A stretch of 64,000 nt of DNA from Turicibacter bilis (GCF_024499055.1 NZ_CP071249.1:2349001-2413000); one strand, 5' to 3'; positions 7,742 through 17,256 are shown, counted from the stretch's first letter. The notes: generated from the letters alone by a model not told the origin. Numbers and translations are program-made.

Positions 7742-7968
7742 TGGAAGCTAATAAAATTTTATTACAACGGAAATTTGCAAGAATTATTGAAAGCTTAGCT
7801 AAAGAGGCTCATATAACTGAAGAAGAAGCAATGGGATTGTTCTATACATCAAAAACATATCAACTAATTTCACAAGGAATTAGTGATTTACATTGTTATG
7901 CTGATGGATATTTAGTAGATGAACTTATGTTAGAATATCATCTGAAAAAAGATATTGGTTATTATTAA
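7741..7968 (+). CDS. DUF3791-like small protein
   Basis: 75 residues, helical and acidic. RKFARIIESLAKEAHITEEEAMGLFYTSKTYQLI then a YLVDELMLEYH tail. Genes of this type usually lie directly behind DUF3990 and are related to DUF3791. The ATG overlaps the stop of the DUF3990 gene, indicating translational coupling. It is a second candidate antitoxin; which of the two small genes would neutralise the middle protein cannot be told from sequence. Confidence 0.7.
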   Translation: MEANKILLQRKFARIIESLAKEAHITEEEAMGLFYTSKTYQLISQGISDLHCYADGYLVDELMLEYHLKKDIGYY

Positions 7969-8020
7969 AGATGAAATGGTAAGATTCAATATAATAAAGC
8001 ATTATATTGAATGATGATGA

Positions 8021-8056
8021 AAGAAGCTAGCCATAGATAGTGGCTAGCTTCTTTTT
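8021..8056. terminator. Bidirectional terminator
   Basis: AAGAAGCTAGCCA pairs with TGGCTAGCTTCTT, with A and T runs on both sides. It lies between the convergent DUF3990 operon and the nuclease-like gene. Confidence 0.85.
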
Positions 8057-9086
8057 AATTCCATGTAGCTTGATTTAATTGTTGGGCGATTTCTTCAATT
8101 GACATTTCATCAGTGAAGTTTTCGATGAATTGTGTTAAATCAAAATAACGAGTTCCTTGAGGAGCTCCTTTAGTAATTTTTTTGAATTCACATGGAATGA
8201 ATTGTTTTACAAGGAAGAATCTTTGATCTCCACCCCCTAAGTCCTGTCCTTCAGTTTCTAAAACTTCTTTGATGACATCAATGATATTTTGTTTTTGTTG
8301 TGGTGTTAGATGACCTTGTAAGGTATTGATGATATCAAGTTCTTGTGTATCCTGATTAAAATCGGCATCAATGATACAACTAATTTCACCAATTCCACGA
8401 ATCGCTTTTGCTCCATATAGACCGATATATTTATGCAGTCGGTAGTTACGTGTACGAGGTGCGTAGTATAGATTATATTTAAAGTTTCGTTCTAATGTTT
8501 TACTAGTTAAAAGTGATCGCATCAAACTTTCATGATGTGGAATTAAATTAGCATCGTAACAGAACGCTTCAAAGTCATTAATGAGATCGATCATTTCAAC
8601 TTCATACGGATTAAGAACTTCTTTGAATTTCTTACCAATCTCTTTAAATGTTGTAAAGGCAAACTGAATCGAAGTTTTGTGAGCCCGATTATAAATATTA
8701 ATTTCCTTTTCGATTTCTTCACGATACATCTGACTAATTGGATCAGTATTGATCCAGAGTAAGATTTGTTTATCTTCATCAGAGAATGAAGTAAGATGTC
8801 CCATTAATTGTGGAAGGTTTTGTTGACCATAAAGTTTTGTTTCAATCACGATTTTAAAGCTTTCTTGTTCAACAACAGCATCAGGAATACTACCAGTCGC
8901 TTTTACTTGTTGAGAAAACTTCACTGTTGTATCTAACTCTAAATCTGAATCCTCTAAAATTAGATTAATAAACTGCTTAAATCGATGTGTATGATGTTGA
9001 TAAAGTCGATTAAATAATAGTAACGTATTATTAGTCACCATATTCTCTTTTTGAGAATACCTTGGAAAATAATGAATGTCAGCCAT
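8055..9086 (-). CDS. PD-(D/E)XK nuclease-like protein
   Basis: 343 residues, soluble. Near residue 70 the sequence GSIPDAVVEQESFKIVIETK gives Asp, then about 14 residues on, Glu-Thr-Lys: the spacing of a PD-(D/E)XK active site. The next stretch (LPQLMGHLTSFSDEDKQILLWI) fits the rest of that fold. The C-terminal half has no recognised domain. It is divergent from, and adjacent to, the hsdMSR genes, which suggests an accessory defence or repair role. I know no named family for it; nuclease activity is inferred from the motif only. Confidence 0.7.
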   Translation of the reverse strand: MADIHYFPRYSQKENMVTNNTLLLFNRLYQHHTHRFKQFINLILEDSDLELDTTVKFSQQVKATGSIPDAVVEQESFKIVIETKLYGQQNLPQLMGHLTSFSDEDKQILLWINTDPISQMYREEIEKEINIYNRAHKTSIQFAFTTFKEIGKKFKEVLNPYEVEMIDLINDFEAFCYDANLIPHHESLMRSLLTSKTLERNFKYNLYYAPRTRNYRLHKYIGLYGAKAIRGIGEISCIIDADFNQDTQELDIINTLQGHLTPQQKQNIIDVIKEVLETEGQDLGGGDQRFFLVKQFIPCEFKKITKGAPQGTRYFDLTQFIENFTDEMSIEEIAQQLNQATWN

Positions 9087-9341
9087 ATCTATCCCCCTAA
9101 ATGATTAGATGATTCCATTATATCAGGAGATTGATAGAAGAAGTAGATAACCTGATGTTATAATGTATGAATTTTAGATGGTTAATAGCTATAAATTTAT
9201 ACAGAAGGATATCTTGATACTTAGTCTGTGTCATACAAGAAGTAACTTGTTTCAGTGTATTTTTTTTTGTTTGTCTTTCTATATTAATAAGGCTAAAATA
9301 GAATTATATATTGTAAAAAAGTGTCTTAGGAGGAAATGATG

Positions 9342-10829
9342 ATGAGTAGCATTACGTTACAAGAGTTAGAATCACATTTATGGGAATCAGCTAATATCTT
9401 ACGTGGATCGATTGATTCATCTGATTATAAAAATTATATTTTTGGATTACTTTTCTTAAAGCGTGTCAATGATGTATTTGAAGAGATTTGTCATCATTTA
9501 GTTGATGATGAAGGATGGGATTTAGAAGATGCAGAAGAAGAACGTGATGAGTATCAGTTCTTTGTACCAAAGGAAGCTCGTTGGTCTTATTTACAATCAT
9601 TAACGACTGATATTGGACCTGCTTTAAATCATGCGTTTGAACGTTTAGAAGAAGAGAATGGATCATTAGAAGGTGTATTTAAGCAAATTGATTTTAATGA
9701 TAAAGAAAAGTTACCAGATACATTATTAATTCAATTAATTCAACATTTCTCAAAAATTAATTTAAGTAATAAGTCATTAGAAGAACCTGATATGTTAGGT
9801 CGTGCTTATGAGTATCTGATTAAACAATTTGCCGATGATGCAGGTAAAAAAGGTGGAGAATTCTATACGCCAACGAAAGTCGTTGAATTACTTGTTAAAT
9901 TAATCAAACCAGAAGAAGGCATGCGAATCTGCGACCCAACATCAGGATCAGGTGGGATGCTCATTCAATCGGTCGATTACATTAAATCAAAAGGTGGAAA
10001 TCCGAATAACTTATCACTATATGGACAAGAGAAAAACTTAAATACATGGGCCATTTGTAAGATGAACCTATTGTTACATGGATTAAGTGACCACCGTATT
10101 GAAAAAGGAGATACGATTCGTGATCCAAAGTTAACGGAAAATGGAGAATTAATGTTATTTGATCGAGTGATTGCAAATCCTCCGTATAGTTTAAAAAATT
10201 GGGGACGTGAAGAGGCAAGTGCTGATGAATTTGGACGTTTCTGTTTTGGCTTACCACCTGCGAATGCAGGGGACTATGCGTTTGTTCAACATATGTTAGC
10301 GACGTTAAATCATACAGGGAAAGCAGGAGTTGTCTTACCTCATGGGATTTTGTTCCGTGGTGGAGCAGAAGGAAAGATTCGTCAGGGATTAGTGAAGGAA
10401 GACTTAATTGAAGCTATTATTGGTTTACCTTCTAACTTATTCTATGGAACTGGAATTCCAGCCACGATTATCCTATATAATAAGGATAAAGAAGAAGCAC
10501 GTCAAAATAAGATCTTCTTTATTGATGCCTCACGTGATTTCCAAGAAGGGAAAAACCAAAATGTGTTACGTGATGAAGATGTAGAAAAAATCGTTTCAAC
10601 CTTTGATAATTATGAAGAAATTGAAAAGTATTCACGTATTGTCACATTAGATGAAATTAAAGAAAATGATTATAACTTAAATATCTCACGCTATATTGAT
10701 ACAACTGAAGAGGAAGAGCAAATTGATGTGACACAAGCCATCCAAGAACTAAAACAATTAGAACTTGAACGTAATGAAATCGAAGCCACGATGTACAGCT
10801 TCTTAAAGGAGTTGGGATATTGTGAATAA
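9342..10829 (+). CDS. hsdM: Type I restriction-modification methyltransferase HsdM
   Basis: N6-adenine methyltransferase subunit of a type I restriction enzyme. An N-terminal HsdM_N domain (about 5-130: LWESANILRGSID, FGLLFLKRVNDVF) is followed by an N6_Mtase domain containing GRAYEYLIKQFA, KGGEFYTP, the SAM-binding DPTSGSGGML and the catalytic NPPYSL. Three ATGs are in a row; the third (9342) lies at the best distance from TAGGAGG at 9328-9334. It overlaps hsdS by 8 bases. HsdM with HsdS methylates the site and joins HsdR to cut unmethylated DNA. Confidence 0.95.
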   Translation: MSSITLQELESHLWESANILRGSIDSSDYKNYIFGLLFLKRVNDVFEEICHHLVDDEGWDLEDAEEERDEYQFFVPKEARWSYLQSLTTDIGPALNHAFERLEEENGSLEGVFKQIDFNDKEKLPDTLLIQLIQHFSKINLSNKSLEEPDMLGRAYEYLIKQFADDAGKKGGEFYTPTKVVELLVKLIKPEEGMRICDPTSGSGGMLIQSVDYIKSKGGNPNNLSLYGQEKNLNTWAICKMNLLLHGLSDHRIEKGDTIRDPKLTENGELMLFDRVIANPPYSLKNWGREEASADEFGRFCFGLPPANAGDYAFVQHMLATLNHTGKAGVVLPHGILFRGGAEGKIRQGLVKEDLIEAIIGLPSNLFYGTGIPATIILYNKDKEEARQNKIFFIDASRDFQEGKNQNVLRDEDVEKIVSTFDNYEEIEKYSRIVTLDEIKENDYNLNISRYIDTTEEEEQIDVTQAIQELKQLELERNEIEATMYSFLKELGYCE

Positions 10830-12048
10830 TTTTAAAAATATTAAAATCTCTGATTTACCTTTGCATATATCAGACGGTAATTACTCTAGTAAATATCCCC
10901 GTGCTGATGAAATGGTATCTCATGGTGTTCCATTTATTAGAGCAAATAATTTAAAAAATGGAACAGTAATTTGGGAAGATATGAAATATATTTCTTCAGA
11001 AAAACATGAAGAACTTCAAAAAGGACATCTGGAAGAAGGGGATGTTTTGATTACTGTTCGAGGGGATATTGGGAAGTTATCGATCGTGCCAAGAGATTTC
11101 ATTGACGCTAATATAAATGCCCAGATTGCTCTATTAAGAGTTTATGATAGGAGTAAGCTAGATAACAAGTTTTTATTTTATAGTCTGAATACTCCCAATG
11201 TTATAAAACAATTTAACGAAAAACAAACGGGGACGGCATTAAAACAATTACCTATTAAATCTCTTAGAGAAGTTAGTGTACTTATTCCTGCTATAAAAGA
11301 ACAGCAAAAAATTGCGGATATTCTTTCATCTGTTGATGCAGTGATTGAAAAGACAGAACAAGTGATTGCTAAAACAGAGGAAGTCAAAAAAGGATTAATG
11401 CAACAACTCCTTACTAAAGGGATTGGTCATACAGAATTTAAACAAACGGAAATAGGAGAAATCCCTATTGCATGGTCTGTTAAACGTATTAAAGATTTAG
11501 TAAGCTTCTCTGGAGGGGCGCAACCACCACGTAAGGAGTTTGTTTTTGAACCTAGAGAGGGATACATACGTTTAATACAAATTCGAGATTATAAAAATGA
11601 TAAGTATGCAACATATATTCCAAAAGAATTAGCAAAAAAATTATGTGACGCAACAGATATTATGATTGGGAGATATGGTCCTCCAATCTTTCAGATTCTA
11701 AGAGGAATTGAGGGAGCTTATAATGTAGCTTTAATTAAAGCTATCCCAGATGAAATATATTTAAATAAAGATTACTTATATTACTTTTTACAACGTCAAG
11801 ATTTATTTAATTTAATTGATCATTTATCTCAGCGCAGTTCTGGCCAAACGGGGATAGATATGGAAGCTTTGAACAATTTTGGTTTCCCTCTTCCACAATT
11901 AGAAGAACAAATGGAAATAGTCAAGATAATTAGGAATATAGAGAATAAGATACATACTGAAAAAATTAAATATTCTAAACTTAATGCTGTGAAAACAGGT
12001 CTTATGCAACACTTATTAACAGGAAAAACACGAGTGAAAGTGGATTAA
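10822..12048 (+). CDS. hsdS: Type I restriction specificity subunit HsdS
   Basis: 408 residues with two target-recognition domains. TRD1 (about 5-165) ends in the conserved IPAIKEQQKIADILSSVDA spacer helix. TRD2 (about 205-375) starts at TEIGEIPIAWSVK and ends in PLPQLEEQMEIVK and a second helix. The GTG start overlaps the end of hsdM, and AAGGAGTTGGG provides the ribosome binding site. The recognised sequence cannot be predicted by eye. Only one hsdS is present in the window and no inverted hsdS copy was seen, so this is not an obvious shufflon. Confidence 0.95.
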   Translation: MNNFKNIKISDLPLHISDGNYSSKYPRADEMVSHGVPFIRANNLKNGTVIWEDMKYISSEKHEELQKGHLEEGDVLITVRGDIGKLSIVPRDFIDANINAQIALLRVYDRSKLDNKFLFYSLNTPNVIKQFNEKQTGTALKQLPIKSLREVSVLIPAIKEQQKIADILSSVDAVIEKTEQVIAKTEEVKKGLMQQLLTKGIGHTEFKQTEIGEIPIAWSVKRIKDLVSFSGGAQPPRKEFVFEPREGYIRLIQIRDYKNDKYATYIPKELAKKLCDATDIMIGRYGPPIFQILRGIEGAYNVALIKAIPDEIYLNKDYLYYFLQRQDLFNLIDHLSQRSSGQTGIDMEALNNFGFPLPQLEEQMEIVKIIRNIENKIHTEKIKYSKLNAVKTGLMQHLLTGKTRVKVD

Positions 12049-12125
12049 ATGGAAATAGTATCTCATTAGGAGATACTATTTTATAAAATGATAAATTTAT
12101 GATTTAGGAGAAATGGGGTGTTTAA

Positions 12126-15056
12126 ATGAGTCATGAGGCTTGGAACGAGAAGGAGTTAGTTGAGAATCGTTTGATTGAGCAATTAGTTGGGTTAGGTTAT
12201 ACCCATGTGATTGGTTCTGATCTTGTAAATGAGCGATTAGAATCTGATGTATTATTAAAACAACGATTAGAATCGGCAATTATTCGACTGAATCCTTGGA
12301 TTAATGAAAGTAATGTTACCCAAGTCATTCGTAAGGTATCACATATTTCTGCAACGTCTTTAATGGAAGCGAACCAAGAGTTTTATAGTTACTTAGTGAA
12401 TATGATTTCAGTTCAACAAGATCTAGGAAAAGGAAAGAAACATCAAACGGTCAAATTAATTGATTTTGAGGATATGGAAGCCAATGAGTTTTTAGTAGTT
12501 GAACAATTAATTATTAAGACGGCTAAAGCAACTATTCGTCCTGATTTAGTTCTTTATGTGAATGGTTTACCACTTGTTGTGATTGAATGTAAAAGTCCGA
12601 TGTTAAACCCAGATGAACAAATGGGGCAAGCGATTCATCAAATGTTACGTTATCAAAAGGATGTTGAGACTTTATTCCACTATAATCAACTTTGTATTGC
12701 AGCCAGTTGGTATCAAGCAAAGGTCGGAACCATTGGAGCACGTCCACAACATTACAGTGCATGGAAAGATCCTTATCCCTATCCATTAGAAGAGGGGATG
12801 GAACCTCAACAAATTTTAACACTTGGAATGTTAAGTCGTTCGAATTTGCTGGATTTAATTCAAACGTTTATTGTCTTTGAAGGTGAAGGACAACGAATCA
12901 TTAAAAAGGTGGCTCGATATCAACAATTTCGTGCCGTTAATAAAGCCATTGATCGAATTAAGAATGCAAAATATGATACCGAACGTGGTGGTGTCATTTG
13001 GGCGACACAAGGTAGTGGTAAGTCCATTTCTATGGTTTTTTTAGCTGTCAAATTAAGACGATTAAAACAATTAGAAAATCCGACGATTGTTGTGGTAACT
13101 GATCGAAAAGATTTAGATGATCAAATTACAGCCACCTTTAGAAGATGTGGCTTCCCTAATCCAAAACAAGCGACATCTGTCTCAGATTTGCGTCAGTTAT
13201 TAAACAATGCCGTCGGTGAAACGGTGATGACCTTAGTTCATAAATTCCAAACAAGTGAAGAAGAAAAATCATTCCCACTTCTTTCAGAAGCATCAAACAT
13301 TATTGTCATGGTCGATGAGGCTCATCGAACACAGTATGGGACTTTGAGTGTGAATATGAGAACGGCTTTACCCAATGCCATTTACTTAGGATTTACTGGA
13401 ACGCCAATTGATAAAGATGATAAACATACGACGAAAACATTCGGGACTTACATTGATACGTATACGATTGAAGAAGCAGTCAAAGATGGAGCAACGGTTC
13501 CAATTTTCTATGAGTCACGTTTACCAGATGTCCAAATTCAAGGAGGATCACTTGAAGAAATGTTCAATATGGTGACACGTGAACTTGATGATGAAGCAAG
13601 AGAACGTGCGAAGAAGAAGTATGTCAATGATCAACTTATTGTTGCCACTCCAAAACGAATTCAACATATTGCGATGGATATCGTGAAGCATTATGAAGAA
13701 TATATTAAACCCAATGGATTTAAAGCACAGGTCGTTGCGATTAATCGTCGTGCTGCTGTGATGTATAAAGAATACATTGACCAATTTACGGATTTAGAAT
13801 CTGCGGTTGTCTTTTCAACCTCAGCCAAAGATAAAGATAATGAACTGATTTGGAAGTATCGTTTAGAGGAAGAACAGGAAAAAGAAATCATTAAACGATT
13901 TAAAGATCCAAATGATCCATTAAGCTTCATTATCGTCGTGGATAAATTACTAACAGGGTTTGATGCTCCCATTGAACAGGTCATGTATTTAGATAAACCA
14001 ATTAAGGAACATAACTTACTTCAAGCGATTGCTCGTACGAATCGTACCTATGATAAGAAGACTTATGGTTTATTAGTGGACTATTTTGGAGTATCTCGTT
14101 TCTTAGATGAAGCGTTAGAAAAGTTCAGTAATACCGATGTTGAAGGAGCATTAAGTGATATTGATTCGGTGATTCCAAGACTTCAAATGCATCATCAAGC
14201 CGTTTTAAATGTTTTTCATACCGTTAGTTTAGATGATTTTGATGCCTGTGTGAAAGTTTTAGAGCCAGAAGATACTCGACAAATCTTTGAAGAAAAGTTT
14301 AAACGATTTGTGAAAGACATGGATATGGTGATGCCGAATCCAAAAGCGAATCCTTACATCTCAGATTTGAAGAAGTTTGGAAAGATTAGACAAGCTGCCA
14401 AAAATCTATATCGTGATCCTGGAATGGATATCTCCGATTACGGGGAGAAAGTCCGAAAAGTCGTCGAAGATTTCTTAGTAGTTAATCATATTGAAGTCTT
14501 ACATGAACCGATTAACTTAATGTCGGATTATTTCAATGAACGATTAGAGGCAGCTAAGACACCAGAAACGAAAGCGGCCGAAATGGAACATGCTCTAAAA
14601 CATGAAATTCGTGTCAAATTAGGAAGTGATCCCATTTATCAAACGTTAATGGAACGATTAGAAGAGTTAATCCGAAGACGACGTGAACATCAATTGCAAA
14701 TTGCTGAATATATGGAAGAGCTAGGTTCTTTAATTAAACAAGCCAGTCAAGTTGGAAAGCAAACGAAAGGAAGCTTAGATGCAAAACAAATGCCATTCTA
14801 TCGTTTCTTAGAACAAGATGAAGCCATCGAAGCGTTAATTGAAGATAAGAAACTCATTGAGCAATTAACCATCAATGTCACAAAAGTCATTGAAGAGTAT
14901 GCACAGATTGTCGAGTGGACGAAAAAGGAAGATACGAAACGAGAGATGCGACTAGCCATTCGACGTGAAATCAATGACACACTTAATGCACGTGGTCCAT
15001 TCAAGAAAACCGTCCAAGGATTAGCGGAACTAGCAGAAGTTCATTATGGGAATTAG
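12126..15056 (+). CDS. hsdR: Type I restriction endonuclease HsdR
   Basis: 976-residue translocase/endonuclease. The N-terminal nuclease domain carries RPDLVLYVNGLPLVVIECK (the Asp and Glu-x-Lys of PD-(D/E)XK, about residues 138-157). Walker A is ATQGSGKS (about 297-304), and the DEAH box is VMVDEAHRTQYG. Helicase motif III follows as LGFTGTPI and motif VI as QAIARTNR. A long helical C-terminus binds the methylase. It follows hsdS after a 77-base gap with its own AGGAG. The protein appears full length and intact, so the system is probably active. Confidence 0.95.
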   Translation: MSHEAWNEKELVENRLIEQLVGLGYTHVIGSDLVNERLESDVLLKQRLESAIIRLNPWINESNVTQVIRKVSHISATSLMEANQEFYSYLVNMISVQQDLGKGKKHQTVKLIDFEDMEANEFLVVEQLIIKTAKATIRPDLVLYVNGLPLVVIECKSPMLNPDEQMGQAIHQMLRYQKDVETLFHYNQLCIAASWYQAKVGTIGARPQHYSAWKDPYPYPLEEGMEPQQILTLGMLSRSNLLDLIQTFIVFEGEGQRIIKKVARYQQFRAVNKAIDRIKNAKYDTERGGVIWATQGSGKSISMVFLAVKLRRLKQLENPTIVVVTDRKDLDDQITATFRRCGFPNPKQATSVSDLRQLLNNAVGETVMTLVHKFQTSEEEKSFPLLSEASNIIVMVDEAHRTQYGTLSVNMRTALPNAIYLGFTGTPIDKDDKHTTKTFGTYIDTYTIEEAVKDGATVPIFYESRLPDVQIQGGSLEEMFNMVTRELDDEARERAKKKYVNDQLIVATPKRIQHIAMDIVKHYEEYIKPNGFKAQVVAINRRAAVMYKEYIDQFTDLESAVVFSTSAKDKDNELIWKYRLEEEQEKEIIKRFKDPNDPLSFIIVVDKLLTGFDAPIEQVMYLDKPIKEHNLLQAIARTNRTYDKKTYGLLVDYFGVSRFLDEALEKFSNTDVEGALSDIDSVIPRLQMHHQAVLNVFHTVSLDDFDACVKVLEPEDTRQIFEEKFKRFVKDMDMVMPNPKANPYISDLKKFGKIRQAAKNLYRDPGMDISDYGEKVRKVVEDFLVVNHIEVLHEPINLMSDYFNERLEAAKTPETKAAEMEHALKHEIRVKLGSDPIYQTLMERLEELIRRRREHQLQIAEYMEELGSLIKQASQVGKQTKGSLDAKQMPFYRFLEQDEAIEALIEDKKLIEQLTINVTKVIEEYAQIVEWTKKEDTKREMRLAIRREINDTLNARGPFKKTVQGLAELAEVHYGN

Positions 15057-15116
15057 AGAATCAGAGTTACAGAGATGATTCAATTTAGAGCATAATCAAA
15101 ACTAGGGGGGATATTT

Positions 15117-15839
15117 ATGGACATGGAATTGTTAACATTTATCGGAAAAGAAGTGCCGAATACAGCAAGTGATATTAAAGAATCATTAGATTTATTATCC
15201 AGTTCAATTCATATGTGTTTAGAGCAGCTAGGAGAACAAATACTAAAGGCACATAACAATGCAGATTTTGAGCGTTCCATCGAAATTAGTCAACAAAGTA
15301 AAAAAATAAAAGAAATTGACACACAGATTCAAATGATGGTGACACAATTAGATGAAGTCTTAGATCATTGCGAAAACATTGAGATGATGGAAAGTGATGC
15401 TGAAGTTGAAAAAATAGAGCGAGAAGTTCCTAATTATCGAGATTATTACGTAGATCAAAATATTGAGTATTCATTATATGACGATTTTACACATAAGCGT
15501 CCAGCAGCTTTCAAGCTAAATAATGAAAAAGAGTTAGCAAAAGATTGGAAAGAAGTCTTACTTAAAACATTAGCTGTTGTTGCTAAAAAAGATATTAAAA
15601 CTTTAGATATGTTTACAACGTTACCTGAAATGCAGGGGAAGAAAGTCCCATACTTCTCTAAACATCAGAATTCCAAAATGAGAAAGCCAATGAAAATTGA
15701 AGGTACAGATATTTACGTGGAAACAAACTTAAGTGCAAATGGAATTCGAAACCTACTTATAAAAGTCTTAAAACAATATAAAATTCCAATGAACAGTTAT
15801 AAAATTTATTTAAGAGCAGATTATTCAGAATTACATTAA
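15117..15839 (+). CDS. Coiled-coil protein linked to hsd locus
   Basis: 240 residues, soluble and acidic. Residues 1-110 are predicted helical or coiled-coil (SIEISQQSKKIKEIDTQIQ). The C-terminal 70 residues (VPYFSKHQNSKMRKPMKI, then VETNLSANGIRNLLIKVL, then KIYLRADYSELH) look like a compact alpha/beta DNA-binding-like module seen at the ends of many Firmicutes hypothetical proteins. GGGGGG at 15103-15109 serves as the ribosome binding site. Same strand as hsdR and 60 bases behind it, so probably co-transcribed. No function assigned. Confidence 0.7.
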   Translation: MDMELLTFIGKEVPNTASDIKESLDLLSSSIHMCLEQLGEQILKAHNNADFERSIEISQQSKKIKEIDTQIQMMVTQLDEVLDHCENIEMMESDAEVEKIEREVPNYRDYYVDQNIEYSLYDDFTHKRPAAFKLNNEKELAKDWKEVLLKTLAVVAKKDIKTLDMFTTLPEMQGKKVPYFSKHQNSKMRKPMKIEGTDIYVETNLSANGIRNLLIKVLKQYKIPMNSYKIYLRADYSELH

Positions 15840-15876
15840 TGATGAAAATAAAGATGAAAAGTATTAGAGAAATGAA

Positions 15877-15903
15877 AAGGAGCTTATCAAAGCTCCTTTT
15901 GTT
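15877..15903. terminator. Bidirectional terminator
   Basis: AAAAGGAGCTTATCAAAGCTCCTTTT lies between two convergent genes. Confidence 0.85.
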
Positions 15904-16630
15904 ATAGTTTTAAATTTGGACCATGAATTCGTAACCACTCTTTACGATCTTCATAGTCGGGGAGTAAGCTGCTGATGAGATTCCAAAAGTCATCACTATG
16001 ATCCATGTATTTCAAATGACAGAGTTCGTGAACAAGGATATAGTCCACATATCGCATAGGAGCAGTGAAGATACGCCAATTAATATGAATATTTCCTGAT
16101 GGCGTACATGTCCCCCATGATTTTTCTTGTTCTTTGACGGTTAATTGACTAGGTGATAGATTAAGTTTGTTCTCATAAAGTTTAAGACGTTGTTTTAATT
16201 TTTTAGACCCCATTTCAATATACCATTTCTTAAATAAATGATTGAGAGATTGTATACGCTCAGTGTCATTGAAATGAGTAGGTACTTTGGCTGTAAATTT
16301 ACCTTGATGGAATTGAATCTGACAATCTGTTAAAGAGTCATCTTTGATGACTTTTAAACGATACTGACGACCTAAGTATGGAATCTTTTCTCCACTCTTA
16401 AATTGACGTGAACTTTCTTCTGATTTAATTTCAGCTAACTTTCTAAGTTGCTTGTGGATAGCAGGAGCTTTCTTTTTTATAATAGCAGCAATTTGTTCAT
16501 CGTTTGTATGAGGTGGTGCTACAACAGTTACACCTATTTGATATTCGATTAAGATTGAAATATCTTTCTTACCTTCTTTGTAAGTAATTTGGTAATCAAT
16601 CACCGTTGTTCCATATTGAATACTTGGCAT
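15902..16630 (-). CDS. YgjP-family (M48-like) metallopeptidase
   Basis: SprT/YgjP-like protein (DUF45), 242 residues from the Met at 16630. The zinc site is HELCHLKYMDHSDDFW near the C-terminus. KSWGTCTPSGNIHINWRIF, just before it, is also diagnostic. An in-frame upstream ATG at 16681 would add 17 hydrophobic residues, but GGCGG before 16630 and family alignment at MPSIQYG favour the shorter start. These genes frequently sit beside type I restriction loci, as here. The substrate is unknown. Confidence 0.85.
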   Translation of the reverse strand: MPSIQYGTTVIDYQITYKEGKKDISILIEYQIGVTVVAPPHTNDEQIAAIIKKKAPAIHKQLRKLAEIKSEESSRQFKSGEKIPYLGRQYRLKVIKDDSLTDCQIQFHQGKFTAKVPTHFNDTERIQSLNHLFKKWYIEMGSKKLKQRLKLYENKLNLSPSQLTVKEQEKSWGTCTPSGNIHINWRIFTAPMRYVDYILVHELCHLKYMDHSDDFWNLISSLLPDYEDRKEWLRIHGPNLKL

Positions 16631-16749
16631 CTTTAATACCGCCTTTATAAATGAATTGAATATAACCATTATAACAAACATATGATCGTTTTAAAGTAAA
16701 TTATAAACATATATTATTTCCTTGAATAGTTACTCAGGAGGTAATATAC

Positions 16750-17256
16750 ATGTCGAATGTCGCAAAACGTATTAATATTGTATCGATTAAAATGATAAAG
16801 GAAGCTAGCTTCCTTTATCAAACACGTACGATTTCATCACCTAAGGATGCCTATGAAATGATTAAAGAACAACTAGAAGGATTGGATCGGGAGCAATTCA
16901 TTATTGCTTGTTTGAATACAAAGAATGAACCAACTAATATCACAGTGGTATCAGTTGGTTCATTAAATAAGGCTATCGTTCATCCAAGGGAAGTCTTTAA
17001 AACAGCAATCCTATCGAATGCAGCGAGTATTATGGCATTTCATAATCATCCATCAGGAGAAATAATGCCATCACAACAAGATATTCAATTAACCAACCGC
17101 TTATATGAAGCGGGCGAGTTACTCGGTATCAAGTTGTTAGATCATCTCATTATCGGAGATGGGTCCCCTGGCAGTGAGCAAAGCGAACAATCCTCCGCTG
17201 CTAGGGTATGGAACATTTACATCATTAAAAGAAAAAGGTTATTTATAAGGAGCTAA
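16750..17256 (+). CDS. RadC-family JAB-domain protein with altered C-terminus
   Basis: 168 residues. The JAB/MPN domain runs from about residue 35, with the metal ligands in SIMAFHNHPSGEIMPSQQD and an upstream glutamate. The native C-terminus (LIIGDG then TFTSLKEKGYL) is interrupted by a 49-bp SHE element. Translation therefore runs through the element and ends about 30 residues later in foreign sequence. The core and metal ligands remain, so the product could still fold. It lacks the N-terminal HhH region of long RadC proteins, as usual for mobile-element copies. GGAGG at 16738-16742 fits the start. Confidence 0.8.
   Translation: MSNVAKRINIVSIKMIKEASFLYQTRTISSPKDAYEMIKEQLEGLDREQFIIACLNTKNEPTNITVVSVGSLNKAIVHPREVFKTAILSNAASIMAFHNHPSGEIMPSQQDIQLTNRLYEAGELLGIKLLDHLIIGDGSPGSEQSEQSSAARVWNIYIIKRKRLFIRS
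17163..17211 (+). repeat. SHE hairpin element inside radC
   Basis: 49-bp insert. The outer arms CCCTGGCAG and CTGCTAGGG pair with one G-T wobble, and the middle is GTGAGCAAAGCGAAC. It follows GGAGATGG and ends TATGG, so ATGG is present on both sides. Removing it restores GDG-TFTSLKEKGYL, in line with the uninterrupted copy at 1920-1965. The length of 49 shifts the frame. Confidence 0.9.

Noticed and set aside
9842-12048. Phase-variable hsdS shuffling
   Set aside because: Only one hsdS and no inverted partial copy or dedicated recombinase beside it.
12532-13984. Several antisense and shifted frames inside hsdR
   Set aside because: Overlap with the full-length hsdR frame, no start signals, no recognisable product.
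16631-16681. Longer N-terminus for the YgjP-type peptidase
   Set aside because: The extra residues are hydrophobic, lack a ribosome binding site, and family similarity starts at the Met at 16630.
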